Counted from the stretch's first letter, positions 1 to 8,266 are shown. The stretch is DNA of 53,452 bases from Bacteroidaceae bacterium (GCA_024398495.1 JAKSJA010000011.1:1-53452), one strand, 5' to 3'. Notes: generated by a model not told the origin, from the letters alone. Numbers and translations: made by a program.

Positions 1-650
1 ACATTTGGCTGTGGCGACTCAACATCTGTCTGGATATAGCCATAGCCGCGTTCCGGTCGTGTTGGCTTGACGCCTATCGTAAGAAGTTTCTTTTCCTTGC
101 CTACGAATGTCAGCGCATCCTGCATATTCTCAACGAAAATGTCTTCATTGAGAATCATAAGGTCCGCAGGTGTGGCGATGATGGCGGCGTCTGCGTTTCG
201 CCGACAGATGTTGTCGGCTGCCAACATCAGTGCGGGTGCGGTGCCTCTTACTATCGGCTCGGCGATGATATTGCCCTCAGGGAGTTCCGGCAACTGTTCC
301 CTTACGATAGGAACGAAATCTGCCAATGTGCTGACGATGATGTTCTCTGCTGGGAGGAACTTGGAAAACCTGTCGAAGGTCTGCTGCAGTGAGGTGCGTC
401 CCACTCCGAACAAATCGACAAACTGCTTTGGCTTGTCTATCTTTGACAGTGGCCATAACCGTCTGCCCTTGCCTCCTGCAAGGATGACACAATAGTGGTC
501 TTTCTTCTGCACCAGTTCACTTTCTGCCACAGATGGCAGGTTGTTGCGGCGGTCAACATAGAACTCGCCTATGCTTGCTGTCGCCTTTGCATTGACTGTA
601 TTCTCCATTTCAAGAGAATGGTCAGATTTCTTCCTTATAACAATAGACAT
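1..650 (-). CDS. mannose-1-phosphate guanylyltransferase, 3' end outside window
   Basis: The enzyme makes GDP-mannose from mannose-1-phosphate and GTP for surface glycans. About 216 N-terminal residues are inside the window and the frame runs open off its left edge. The nucleotidyltransferase signature GGKGRRLWP lies at residues 59-67 and PKQF at 74-77. Further on are an EPIVRGTAPA stretch and RPERGYGYIQ, both typical of the GMP/ManC family. The catalytic FVEKP region would fall outside the window. The ATG at 650 gives a 50-residue extension before the usual fold start. A downstream ATG at 608 is possible, but the promoter -7 box at 678-685 suits 650. It is divergent from greA. Confidence 0.88.
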   Translation of the reverse strand, partial: MSIVIRKKSDHSLEMENTVNAKATASIGEFYVDRRNNLPSVAESELVQKKDHYCVILAGGKGRRLWPLSKIDKPKQFVDLFGVGRTSLQQTFDRFSKFLPAENIIVSTLADFVPIVREQLPELPEGNIIAEPIVRGTAPALMLAADNICRRNADAAIIATPADLMILNEDIFVENMQDALTFVGKEKKLLTIGVKPTRPERGYGYIQTDVESPQPN

Positions 651-677
651 TTTCCGTCAGGTTAGTAATATGGACGG

Positions 678-685
678 CAAAGATA
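678..685 (-). promoter_or_regulatory. -7 element of the mannose-1-phosphate guanylyltransferase gene
   Basis: On the minus strand this reads TATCTTTG, a match to the Bacteroidota TAnnTTTG box, 27 bases before the ATG at 650. No clean TTTG -33 partner was found. It sits back to back with the greA promoter. Confidence 0.5.
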
Positions 686-710
686 AACAAAAATATAATA
701 TCTTGAAAAT

Positions 711-741
711 TTTGGTAATTTCTTTTTTTTGCCTACTTTTG
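711..741 (+). promoter_or_regulatory. greA-HIT promoter
   Basis: A TTTG at 711-714 and TACTTTTG at 734-741 are separated by 19 bases, a full Bacteroidota sigma-ABfr promoter. Transcription would begin near 747, giving a leader of about 78 bases before the greA ATG at 825. Confidence 0.7.
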
Positions 742-824
742 CAGGCGGTTAGAAGATTGTCAGGGTTCCAGTGTTAAGACTGGGGCTCTCTCTTTTTTCT
801 GTTGATATTAAAACAAGGAACATT

Positions 825-1289
825 ATGTCACATATGTCACAAGAAGGCTACGATGAGCTCGTTGCCAAACTACACAAACTGGAAACCATTGACCGTCCTG
901 CTGCATCACAGGCGATAGCAGAGGCACGCGACAAGGGTGACCTTAGCGAGAATTACGAATATCATTCTGCCAAAGAGGCTCAGGCAAAACTGGAAGCGAG
1001 AATTAACAAGCTGAAGGCTGAACTGCTGGAGGCAAAGATTGTGGACAAGTCACGCCTGAAGGGTGATGTCGTGCAGATTCTGTCGAAGGTAGAGATGACA
1101 AACCTTAAGACGAATGCTCGTATGACCTATACCATCGTGAGCGAAAGTGAGGCAAACATCCGAGAGGGAAAGATCTCCATCAAGACTCCTATCGCACAGG
1201 GATTGCTGGACAAAAAGGTTGGCGACATTGCTACCATCCAGATTCCGCAGGGTACAATAGAACTGAGGATAGAATCGATAACATTATAA
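825..1289 (+). CDS. greA: transcription elongation factor GreA
   Basis: GreA binds RNA polymerase through its secondary channel and stimulates transcript cleavage in backtracked complexes. From the ATG at 825 the product is 154 residues, the normal family length. It has the N-terminal coiled-coil hairpin with the acidic tip (ARDKGDLSENYEY) and a C-terminal FKBP-like domain (VGDIATIQIPQG). The frame is open upstream to 771, but that segment overlaps the leader and looks non-coding, so the MSHMSQEGY start is preferred. An ATG at 834 is a second option. The HIT gene follows after 7 bases, so the two are probably cotranscribed. Confidence 0.95.
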   Translation: MSHMSQEGYDELVAKLHKLETIDRPAASQAIAEARDKGDLSENYEYHSAKEAQAKLEARINKLKAELLEAKIVDKSRLKGDVVQILSKVEMTNLKTNARMTYTIVSESEANIREGKISIKTPIAQGLLDKKVGDIATIQIPQGTIELRIESITL

Positions 1290-1296
1290 TATCATT

Positions 1297-1716
1297 ATGG
1301 CTTCTATTTTTTCCAAGATCATCGCTGGTGAGATTCCAAGTTATAAATGTGCCGAAGACGAAAGGTTTTATGCTTTTCTCGACATAAACCCTTTGATGAA
1401 GGGACATACACTCGTGGTGCCAAAACGTGAGGAGGACTATATCTTCGACCTCTCAGATGAGGAACTGGCTGCGATGATGGCTTTCACAAAGAAGGTGGCA
1501 AAGGCAATAAAGGCTGTGTTCCCTTGTGAAAAGGTGGGAATGTGCGTTTTAGGACTTGACGTGCCACACGCTCATATCCATCTCGGACCTCTTACGGATG
1601 GGGAACAATCCATGAACTTCAGCAAGACAGACCGTCCGAAACTGTCGGCGGAAGAAATGCAGGCTATAGCGGATGCGATCTTAGATAAGTTTCAAACTGC
1701 TCTGCGTGAGAAGTAA
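1297..1716 (+). CDS. HIT family nucleotide hydrolase/transferase
   Basis: A small histidine-triad protein of 139 residues. The active-site motif HAHIH is at residues 91-95, and the N-terminal half (FSKIIAGEIPSYK, INPLMKGHTLVVPKR) is typical of the HINT branch, whose members cleave purine nucleoside phosphoramidates or related adenylylated compounds. The true substrate is unknown. It lies 7 bases after greA on the same strand. Its last 53 bases overlap, in the opposite direction, the 3' end of the PD-(D/E)XK nuclease gene. Confidence 0.9.
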   Translation: MASIFSKIIAGEIPSYKCAEDERFYAFLDINPLMKGHTLVVPKREEDYIFDLSDEELAAMMAFTKKVAKAIKAVFPCEKVGMCVLGLDVPHAHIHLGPLTDGEQSMNFSKTDRPKLSAEEMQAIADAILDKFQTALREK

Positions 1717-2515
1717 GTCTTATCTCCTTGTACCCTCCTTCCGGGTTCAACCAGATAAGACGCAAATCTTTTATATCCAATCCAATATGCTCCAAAGCCA
1801 ACTGATAAAGGCTTAACTGCAGAGTGTACAGGGATTCGTCGTTTTCGTCCATATCATTGAACGGTGTGAGCATTTTCCTTCCGTAGGAGTGCTTATGCAA
1901 ATCTTTGTTTGTCTTGTAATCAGCAATTATGAACTTGCCTTCGTGGTACAGAAGGAGATCGAAGGTGCCGGCATATCCTAAATCTTCGCGGCAAATCTTG
2001 TTTTCACACAATATGGGCATCACATCTGCCGGCAGACTGTCCCAAAACTGTGCAACAGCAATCTCCTGCGTATCGCAAGCCCTGAAACCGCCATCGGAGG
2101 TGAGACGGTCACGGTAATGGGAAGATATCTTGTCTTCATTGCCGGTCATGAACCAGAAACAGGACTCTCCGAAATCATGATGTTCCTTGCCATTTTCACA
2201 AGCAGACATATTGTTTTTATCCCACATTGCCTTTATCTCCTCAACGGTCTTTTTATAATAAGGTGAACGTGGATTGTCATAATATTTGTTAAAAGTGCGT
2301 GTGGCAACAAGGTCTTTGTCAAACGGTGTCTTGAAACGATGGGCCACGTTGGAAACGGACATCAGTTCCTTGCCATGAAGATAGTACTTATGAGGCTCTG
2401 GAAAAAACTCTAACTCCTTGAATGCGTTGACGATACGCTCCCTTATCTCCGTAAGTTCGGCATCCGACCAAGACTCCGAATATTTATCTTTTTTGTATAA
2501 TGTAAAAGTATCCAT
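1664..2515 (-). CDS. PD-(D/E)XK nuclease-fold protein
   Basis: 283 residues with a RecB/Cas4-like nuclease core: ENGKEHHDFGE at 107-117, an acidic residue near E171, GTFD at 183-186, DYKT at 199-202 (D199, K201) and the helix QLSLYQLA at 233-240 (the QxxxY motif). These residues bind metal and phosphate in the superfamily. The N-terminal 100 residues resemble the substrate-side domain of phage-type PD-(D/E)XK exonucleases. No helicase or CRISPR gene is nearby, so it looks like a solitary DNA-processing enzyme. It ends inside the HIT gene (53-base tail-to-tail overlap). A TACTTTTG -7 box is at 2536-2543. Confidence 0.75.
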   Translation of the reverse strand: MDTFTLYKKDKYSESWSDAELTEIRERIVNAFKELEFFPEPHKYYLHGKELMSVSNVAHRFKTPFDKDLVATRTFNKYYDNPRSPYYKKTVEEIKAMWDKNNMSACENGKEHHDFGESCFWFMTGNEDKISSHYRDRLTSDGGFRACDTQEIAVAQFWDSLPADVMPILCENKICREDLGYAGTFDLLLYHEGKFIIADYKTNKDLHKHSYGRKMLTPFNDMDENDESLYTLQLSLYQLALEHIGLDIKDLRLIWLNPEGGYKEIRLTSHAEQFETYLRSHPL

Positions 2516-2535
2516 ATCCTTGTAAAAAACCGGTG

Positions 2536-2543
2536 CAAAAGTA
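2536..2543 (-). promoter_or_regulatory. -7 element of the PD-(D/E)XK nuclease gene
   Basis: TACTTTTG on the minus strand, 20 bases upstream of the ATG at 2515. No clear -33 element was seen. Confidence 0.45.
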
Positions 2544-2582
2544 GTGAAAATAAACTTAAAAAAATTCCTATCGTAAAAAAAA

Positions 2583-2614
2583 TTTGGTCATTTCAAGAAA
2601 TTTGCATATCTTTG
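2583..2614 (+). promoter_or_regulatory. promoter of the M23/LysM endopeptidase gene
   Basis: TTTG at 2583-2586 and TATCTTTG at 2607-2614 with a 20-base spacer. The leader to the ATG at 2723 is about 100 bases. Confidence 0.7.
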
Positions 2615-2722
2615 CACCACAACTAACGAAGGTAAAGGCAACCTTTTGTGGCAATTTGTCAGTTTTCCGCCTACGCCTCGAATCCTCTGAGATTCCAAAG
2701 ATGTTGAACGAAAAAAGACGTA

Positions 2723-3724
2723 ATGAGAGTACTAAAAATTCTATTTATTATAACTTTTATGATGTTGGCGACGGCTTCTGTCAGTGCTCAGGATTTGTTG
2801 GCACGTCAGGCTCCCGTGGATAGAAAGATGAACACGATAGACCCTCTGGAATTGAAGGAGGTGATGTCAATCGAGGACTATTTCAATCCTAATGCCAACG
2901 GATTATACAACGACTGGAATAACGACAAGGCTCATGCTTCCGGCGTTCTGCCAGATACATTCCGCATTGACCTTCGTGGATTCCACATGCCGACACCAAG
3001 CCGAAAGATAACATCGAACTTCGGTCCGCGTTGGGGACGTCAGCACAAAGGACTGGACATAAAGGTGTATATCGGCGACACGATACGTTCTGCATTTGCC
3101 GGAAAGGTTCGTGTGGTACGCACAGACCCGAGAGGTTACGGAAAGTTCATCGTCATCCGTCATAACAACGGACTTGAGACAGTATATGGACACCTCAGCA
3201 AGCAGTTGGTAAGAGAAAATCAGACTGTACATGCCGGCGACATCATCGGACTCGGTGGAAATACAGGACGCTCAACGGGTTCACACCTGCATTTCGAAAC
3301 CCGTCTGTGCGGTGTTGCCCTGAACCCTGCAATAATGTTTGATTTCTATCATCAGGACGTGACGGGCGATTTCTACGTATATACGAAACGTAACTATCAA
3401 AGAGACCATAACGAGGCTGTACGCCGTGTCATGGCTCACGTGAATACCGGTGACGTAAATTCAAGCAGGAATGCTTATGCCCGCAGCAAGAATGTTGATG
3501 ACGACAGAGACATTGCACAGAAAGCACCGGATGTACAGAACATAGAGACTGTCAACAGACAGATGGATGAATCTGAACAGGTTGCAAACTTCCACAAGGT
3601 ATCTAAGGGAGAATCACTATATTCTATCGCAAGACTGCGCGGAACAACCGTTCAGGAACTGTGTAAGAAAAATCATATAGGAAAGAATTTTAAGGTTGTC
3701 GTGGGACAAATCCTTAAATATTAA
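2723..3724 (+). CDS. secreted M23 family metallopeptidase with LysM domain
   Basis: A 333-residue envelope peptidoglycan hydrolase of the NlpD/DipM type. A signal peptide covers about residues 1-22 (cleavage near VSAQ). The M23 domain covers about 95-205, with zinc and catalytic residues H108 and D112 (HKGLD), H157 (YGH) and H188/H190 (HLHFE), so it appears catalytically intact. A basic, poorly conserved linker leads to a single LysM motif at about 288-333 (SKGESLYSIARLRG...). Such proteins cut peptide cross-links during growth and cell separation. It is a single-gene unit with its own promoter and a strong terminator at 3772-3807. Confidence 0.92.
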   Translation: MRVLKILFIITFMMLATASVSAQDLLARQAPVDRKMNTIDPLELKEVMSIEDYFNPNANGLYNDWNNDKAHASGVLPDTFRIDLRGFHMPTPSRKITSNFGPRWGRQHKGLDIKVYIGDTIRSAFAGKVRVVRTDPRGYGKFIVIRHNNGLETVYGHLSKQLVRENQTVHAGDIIGLGGNTGRSTGSHLHFETRLCGVALNPAIMFDFYHQDVTGDFYVYTKRNYQRDHNEAVRRVMAHVNTGDVNSSRNAYARSKNVDDDRDIAQKAPDVQNIETVNRQMDESEQVANFHKVSKGESLYSIARLRGTTVQELCKKNHIGKNFKVVVGQILKY

Positions 3725-3771
3725 TTTTTTTAATACTTCTCAATTTTCACTAATCTTTTAAACACATTTTG

Positions 3772-3807
3772 CCTTGTTCTGCAGTGATGCACGACAAGGT
3801 TTTTTTT
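3772..3807 (+). terminator. intrinsic terminator after the M23 peptidase gene
   Basis: The stem CCTTGT/ACAAGG encloses an inner TGC/GCA pair and is followed by eight Ts (3800-3807). Confidence 0.8.
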
Positions 3808-3837
3808 ATGCTTTATCGTGGTTACAAAAAATAACAC

Positions 3838-3845
3838 TATCTTTG
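3838..3845 (+). promoter_or_regulatory. -7 element of the glycosyltransferase gene
   Basis: TATCTTTG, 27 bases before the ATG at 3873. It supports that internal ATG rather than an upstream in-frame one at 3774, which would lie inside the preceding terminator. Confidence 0.5.
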
Positions 3846-3872
3846 CAACAATTACACAAACCCGTTGGAATA

Positions 3873-4655
3873 ATGTTGAAAATAACATATATCACCGTTA
3901 CCTACAATGCAGCACAGACTATCCCTGCAACAATAGGAAGCGTGCTGACACAGTCATACACGGAAATAGAACATATCATCGTGGACGGAAAATCTGCTGA
4001 TGATACCATTCGCATTGCATCAGAATACAAGGAGAAAACAAGCAAGAGCGGCAGCAACCATATTGTCAGAATAATCAGCGAACAGGACAAAGGAATCTAT
4101 GATGCCATGAACAAAGGAATAAAGATGGCTACCGGTGACTATATATGTTTCCTCAATGCTGGTGACTGGCTGCCGGACAGCAATACGACACAAGAAATCG
4201 CGGATGCAATAAACAACGCCACAAAAGGAAGCACGATGCCGGCGGTGGTATATGGCGATACAGACATTGTCGATGAACAGGGAAATCATCTGTGCAGACG
4301 AACAAAACGACCACCAGTAGTTCTGAATTGGCAAAGTTTCAAAGACGGGATGACCGTCTGCCATCAAGCATTCTATGCACGTACTGACATTGCACAACAG
4401 ACACCTTTCAATATGCAATACAAATACTCCGCAGATTTTGACTGGTGCATTCGCATAATGGAACATGCAGAGGAACATTCGTTGTCTTTGATAAATACAG
4501 ACAGAGTCCTTGTCAATTATCTCAACGAGGGAACAACAACAAGAAACCGCATCGCTTCACTCAAGGAACGGTACCGTATAATGCAAAAGTATTATGGAAT
4601 ATGGGCAACCGCTTTCAGCCATATCAAATTCCTCGCAAAGAATGTGACAAAATGA
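3873..4655 (+). CDS. glycosyltransferase family 2
   Basis: 260 residues with a GT-A fold. The start MLKITYITVTYNAAQTI is the usual first beta strand, IIVDGKSADDT is the nucleotide-binding region, DKGIYDAMNKGIKMATGDY is the WcaA/WcaE-like block, and LNAGDWL stands where the metal-binding DxD normally sits. Members build polysaccharide repeat units or decorate LPS in the cytoplasm. No neighbouring glycan cluster exists, so donor and acceptor cannot be inferred. The open frame extends upstream to 3774, but that part overlaps the M23 terminator, so the start is set at 3873. Confidence 0.85.
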   Translation: MLKITYITVTYNAAQTIPATIGSVLTQSYTEIEHIIVDGKSADDTIRIASEYKEKTSKSGSNHIVRIISEQDKGIYDAMNKGIKMATGDYICFLNAGDWLPDSNTTQEIADAINNATKGSTMPAVVYGDTDIVDEQGNHLCRRTKRPPVVLNWQSFKDGMTVCHQAFYARTDIAQQTPFNMQYKYSADFDWCIRIMEHAEEHSLSLINTDRVLVNYLNEGTTTRNRIASLKERYRIMQKYYGIWATAFSHIKFLAKNVTK

Positions 4656-4738
4656 AACCTATATTCACAAAATAGTTTCATTTTTACAACGTGTGTCCGA
4701 ACACACAATATAAAATAACGGTCTTATTATTGCCCACC

Positions 4739-4754
4739 CTTGACATAGGTCAAG
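4739..4754. repeat. perfect dyad CTTGAC-ATAG-GTCAAG
   Basis: A 6-4-6 inverted repeat lies 37 bases upstream of the -33 box of the ncRNA promoter. It could be an operator. A second dyad GTGTGT/ACACAC lies at 4691-4706. Confidence 0.3.
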
Positions 4755-4790
4755 AAAACGCCCATTTATCAGGTTATTTTGTAAAAATTG

Positions 4791-4821
4791 TTTGCGTGAA
4801 CACAAAATCGCACTACCTTTG
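4791..4821 (+). promoter_or_regulatory. promoter of the structured RNA at 4828-5069
   Basis: TTTG at 4791-4794 and TACCTTTG at 4814-4821 with a 19-base spacer form a consensus Bacteroidota promoter, but no plausible protein gene follows. Confidence 0.7.
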
Positions 4822-4827
4822 CATTGT

Positions 4828-5069
4828 CAAAAGGTTAATAGATTGTTTTAGGTTAGTAGTAATTTTGTTAATAGGTAAGTTTTTTATTTAGGGTATAAAG
4901 AAATTGTTTCAAGGATAGCAAACGGCAACTGTGAAGTCCCCGTTTATTATTCTCCCCTAATGGGAACTTCTGGAGGAGGAAAACCAATTCCAGTTTTAAA
5001 ATTTAAAAAATTAGTTAGTTATTACGTTGGTGCTTGCGAAAGTATCAACGTATTTTTTTACGTAATAAC
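4828..5069 (+). ncRNA. candidate stand-alone structured RNA
   Basis: A consensus promoter (4791-4821) is followed by about 230 bases without a convincing reading frame and then by hairpins typical of termination. Inside, a GAAGT(C)CCC segment near 4935 pairs with GGG(A)ACTTC near 4962, with one mismatch, and a short CTGGA/TCCAG hairpin follows. This is the architecture of an independent small RNA of roughly 230 nt. Its size and setting would suit a 6S-like RNA or one of the Bacteroidales-specific motifs such as Bacteroidales-1. I cannot assign a family without covariance-model comparison. It is not a leader, because the next gene downstream lies on the other strand. Confidence 0.5.
5018..5069 (+). 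terminator. terminator region of the ncRNA with two overlapping hairpins
   Basis: The inner hairpin ACGTTG...CAACGT (5024-5029 with 5046-5051) is followed by a T-run at 5053-5059. An outer 10-bp pair, GTTATTACGT (5018-5027) with ACGTAATAAC (5060-5069), shares the bases ACGT and so competes with the inner stem. Confidence 0.6.
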
Positions 5070-5092
5070 AAAAAAACAGCCGTCCGGCTGTC
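5070..5092 (-). terminator. terminator after tRNA-Arg
   Basis: On the minus strand, directly after the tRNA, ACAGCC/GGCTGT forms a GC-rich hairpin followed by seven Ts. Confidence 0.75.
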
Positions 5093-5094
5093 AG

Positions 5095-5166
5095 TACTCC
5101 CACCCAGAATCGAACTGGGATCTAATCTTTAGGAGAGATTTGTTCTATCCATTGAACTATGAGAGC
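5095..5166 (-). tRNA. tRNA-Arg (anticodon CCT, codon AGG)
   Basis: The cloverleaf can be traced: acceptor GCTCTCA with TGGGAGT (one internal and one terminal G-T wobble), D arm GTTC/GAAC, anticodon stem AATCT/AGATT with loop CTCCTAA, T arm CCCAG-TTCGATT-CTGGG, and discriminator A. The 3' CCA is not encoded. It has its own terminator. Confidence 0.93.
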
Positions 5167-5182
5167 GGAAGAAATACTAAAT

Positions 5183-5217
5183 AAAAAAGGTGAGCCATGA
5201 GTTGCGGCTCACCTTTT
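5183..5217 (-). terminator. terminator after secDF
   Basis: AAGGTGAGCC pairs with GGCTCACCTT, flanked by A/T runs, between the secDF stop and the tRNA-Arg gene. Confidence 0.8.
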
Positions 5218-5225
5218 GATTTGGT

Positions 5226-8213
5226 CTATGCCTTCTTCGTATTCTTTCCCATTACCTTATAGGCAGTAGGAGATGCGATGAAGATTGATGACAATGTACC
5301 GAATATCACACCAAGTATCATGGCGAAGGCGAAGGAGCGTATGCTCTGACCTCCGATGAAGAAGATACACAACAATACGAGGAGTGTTGTGAGTGATGTA
5401 TTTATGGTACGTGCCAAAGTCTGATTCAATGACTCGTTGAACAGCTGATAGCGATCACGGTTAGGATACAGCTTCAGGTTCTCACGCATACGGTCGAAGA
5501 CTACCACCTTGTCGTTGATAGAATAACCTACTACGGTAAGGATGGCACCGATGAACGTCTGGTCTATTTCCAGTGAGAATGGCATCCATCCCCAGCAGAG
5601 TGAATAAAGACCGAGTACGAAGAGTGTATCGAAGAACAATGCTACCGTTGAGCCTACTGAGAACGCTACGTTGCGGAAACGCAGGAGGATATACAGGAAG
5701 ATTGCTATCAAGGCGATGATGACGCTGATGATGGCTCCGTATGTGATATCCTTTGCTATTGAAGGACCGACCTTAGTAGAAGATATGATACTACCGCCCT
5801 GACGGAGATCTGGATTCTTGAATGTCTCAAAGTCTTTCTGCGTAGTAAGTCCTGATTTGAAGAGTGCATTGAAGAGTTTTTCTTCTACCTGTCCGTCTAT
5901 CGTAGGATCGTTTTCATCAATTTTATAGTTTGTTGATACACGGATGGTCTTATGGTCAGTACCGAGTGCAATAGCAGAGACGTTTGCTCCTTCAAATTCC
6001 GGAGTAAGTGCTTCGTTTACCTGTTCTGGCTCTACGGCATTTTCAAATACAACTACGTAGTTGCGACCACCTGTGAAATCAATACTCTTGCTCAATCCAC
6101 GTACTGCAAAACTTGCAATGCATACTATTGAGAAGATTGTAATGACAACAGACATCTTCTTGCCCATACCCATAAAGTTGAAATGGGTGTTCTGTGCAAA
6201 GTTCTTTGACATCGGTGTTACGAATGACAGATGCAGCCACTTGTCGTGTTTCATCTGACGTTCATATACAAGACGTGTAAGGAACACTGCTGTGAAGAAT
6301 GAACAAACGATACCGATGATGAGGGTTGTTGCGAATCCGCGAATAGGACCTGTACCGAACATATACAGGATTATACCTGTGATAATAGAGGTAAGGTTAG
6401 AGTCGAAGATTGCAGAGAATGCATTGCTGTAACCTGCACCGAGTGCCTGACGTACATCCTTACCGGAACGGAGTTCTTCTTTTGTACGTTCATAGATAAG
6501 CACGTTGGCATCGACTGCCATACCCAACGTGAGCACGATACCGGCGATACCCGGCATTGTCAATGCTGCCTGGAATGATGTGAGGATACCTAATGTGAAG
6601 AAGAGGTTGAGCAACAATGCTGTATTTGCCACCATACCCGGAATGAATCCATAGAGGCAAATCATGAAGATCATCAACAGTACAAATGCTATGATGAACG
6701 ACCATATACCCTGAATGATGGAAGCCTGACCGAGTGATGGGCCGACAACTTCTTCCTGTACGATGCGTGCAGGAGCAGGCATCTTACCTGACTGCAATGT
6801 GTTGGCAAGGTCTTTTGTTGTTTCTACCGTGAAGTTACCTGTAATCTGTGAGTTACCACCGTCAATCTCACTGTTTACACGTGGAGCACTGTAAACAGCA
6901 TCATCAAGTACGATTGCAACTGCCTTTCCTATGTTAGCCTTGGTGAGTTGTGCCCAACGACGAGCACCGTCTGAGTTCATGCTCATTGATACAGAAGGAT
7001 GACCGAAGTTATCAAACTCATCGCGTGCTGATGTGATGACATCACCTTCCAGAGGAGCGCGGCCGTTAGATTGTGTTACCTTCAGAGCATGAAGTTCAAA
7101 AATCTCTACCGTTGTCTGGAAATCAGCAGGAGTAGCACTCCAGAGCAGTTTTACATCTGACGGCAATATCTTCTTTGCAATATCACTGTATATTACCTTG
7201 TTTACATCTGCAGTATCACGATAACTTGCATATCCTACAACAGAAAGACTTTGTCCCTGTGCTGGCTGTAATACTGACAGCAATGGGTGCTCCTTCTTGG
7301 CCTTTTCAGCATCTGCTGCATTTGCCTTTGATTTTGCAGCGGCAGCCTTTGCACCATTGTCCTTGCTGAGTGCTGCGGCAAGATTCTGTTTTGTAGTTTC
7401 AACAGCCGTCGTATCTTTGACAGCCTCTGTTGCTGCAGTATCATTCTTTTCTACACTCCCAACATTGGCAAACTGTTGGTCTATCTGAGTAAGATAAGGA
7501 ATGATTTCATTTGCATTGAATGTCTCCCAGAACTCAAGGTTTGCACTACCCTGCAAGAGTTTACGCATACGCTCAGGCTCTTTGATACCCGGCATTTCCA
7601 CCATGATACGTCCCTGCTGTCCTTCAAGTTTCTGGATATTAGGCTGTACAACACCGAACTTGTCGATACGACTGCGTACCACATTGTAAGAATTGGCGAT
7701 TGCAGCTTCAACTTCCTTGTTGAGTACGGCAATGACTTCCTTGTCTGTACTCTGTGTATTCACTTCGCCTTTCAGTTGCTGTGTGGCAAAGATTTCTGCC
7801 AGATGTCCAGTAGGTTTTACTTGTTTGTAAGCATTGGCAAACAGAGTGATAAAATCTGTCTGAGATGTCTTTGCTTCTTCTTTTGCCATTGAGAAGGCTT
7901 TGAGATACTCTGGGTCTTTCTTGTGGTCAGCCAAGATATCAACAACATCAGGTACAGACACTTCAAGAATGACGTTCATACCGCCCTTCAGGTCAAGACC
8001 AAGACCGATACCAGTTTCACGGCACTGCTTAAACGTGTATCCCAACCAAACCTTTTCGTTTGCAATGGAATCAAGATACTCTCTGCCTTCCTCTTCACCC
8101 ATGGCAGCAGCCTTATTCTCATAATGACTTGTCACGAATGTGAATGAAAGGTAGAAAATACATACTAACGCTAAAGCGATTGCTATGAACTTTACAATTC
8201 CTTTGTTTTGCAT
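5226..8213 (-). CDS. secDF: protein translocase subunit SecDF (fused)
   Basis: A 995-residue inner-membrane protein that uses the proton gradient to help Sec-dependent export. The SecD half carries TM1 (residues 10-28), the GLDLKGGMNVILE motif, a periplasmic P1 region with an Ala/Lys-rich insertion near residues 265-300, and a membrane block with GMAVDANVLIYER. The SecF half begins near residue 670, with GLSKSIDFTGGRNYVV and VGYSINDKVVVFDRMREN. The two conserved membrane acidic residues in the AVDAN and INDKV motifs are present. Fusion into one chain is usual in Bacteroidota. It is a single-gene unit with its own terminator. Confidence 0.97.
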   Translation of the reverse strand: MQNKGIVKFIAIALALVCIFYLSFTFVTSHYENKAAAMGEEEGREYLDSIANEKVWLGYTFKQCRETGIGLGLDLKGGMNVILEVSVPDVVDILADHKKDPEYLKAFSMAKEEAKTSQTDFITLFANAYKQVKPTGHLAEIFATQQLKGEVNTQSTDKEVIAVLNKEVEAAIANSYNVVRSRIDKFGVVQPNIQKLEGQQGRIMVEMPGIKEPERMRKLLQGSANLEFWETFNANEIIPYLTQIDQQFANVGSVEKNDTAATEAVKDTTAVETTKQNLAAALSKDNGAKAAAAKSKANAADAEKAKKEHPLLSVLQPAQGQSLSVVGYASYRDTADVNKVIYSDIAKKILPSDVKLLWSATPADFQTTVEIFELHALKVTQSNGRAPLEGDVITSARDEFDNFGHPSVSMSMNSDGARRWAQLTKANIGKAVAIVLDDAVYSAPRVNSEIDGGNSQITGNFTVETTKDLANTLQSGKMPAPARIVQEEVVGPSLGQASIIQGIWSFIIAFVLLMIFMICLYGFIPGMVANTALLLNLFFTLGILTSFQAALTMPGIAGIVLTLGMAVDANVLIYERTKEELRSGKDVRQALGAGYSNAFSAIFDSNLTSIITGIILYMFGTGPIRGFATTLIIGIVCSFFTAVFLTRLVYERQMKHDKWLHLSFVTPMSKNFAQNTHFNFMGMGKKMSVVITIFSIVCIASFAVRGLSKSIDFTGGRNYVVVFENAVEPEQVNEALTPEFEGANVSAIALGTDHKTIRVSTNYKIDENDPTIDGQVEEKLFNALFKSGLTTQKDFETFKNPDLRQGGSIISSTKVGPSIAKDITYGAIISVIIALIAIFLYILLRFRNVAFSVGSTVALFFDTLFVLGLYSLCWGWMPFSLEIDQTFIGAILTVVGYSINDKVVVFDRMRENLKLYPNRDRYQLFNESLNQTLARTINTSLTTLLVLLCIFFIGGQSIRSFAFAMILGVIFGTLSSIFIASPTAYKVMGKNTKKA

Positions 8214-8266
8214 GATTTTTAATTTTATTTATTAGTTGTTTTGTTTACCGATTGTATTTAAGCGTG

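Noticed and set aside
67-495. 142-codon plus-strand frame
   Set aside because: It lies antisense to the mannose-1-phosphate guanylyltransferase, whose protein signatures are clear.
771-824. 18-codon extension of GreA
   Set aside because: It includes leader sequence just after the promoter and lies outside the conserved GreA N-terminus.
1664-2515. Cas4 identity for the PD-(D/E)XK protein
   Set aside because: It lacks the four iron-sulfur cysteines of Cas4, and no CRISPR locus is in the window.
2584-2823. 79-codon frame upstream of the M23 gene
   Set aside because: It starts in the promoter, overlaps the M23 signal peptide in another frame and has no domain.
3774-3872. Upstream extension of the glycosyltransferase
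   Set aside because: It overlaps the M23 terminator and precedes the -7 box; the conserved fold starts at 3873.
4960-5184. 74-codon frame over the ncRNA end and tRNA-Arg
   Set aside because: It crosses the terminators and the antisense of the tRNA.
7476-7892. 138-codon plus-strand frame inside secDF
   Set aside because: Antisense shadow of a well-supported gene, with no own promoter or domain.
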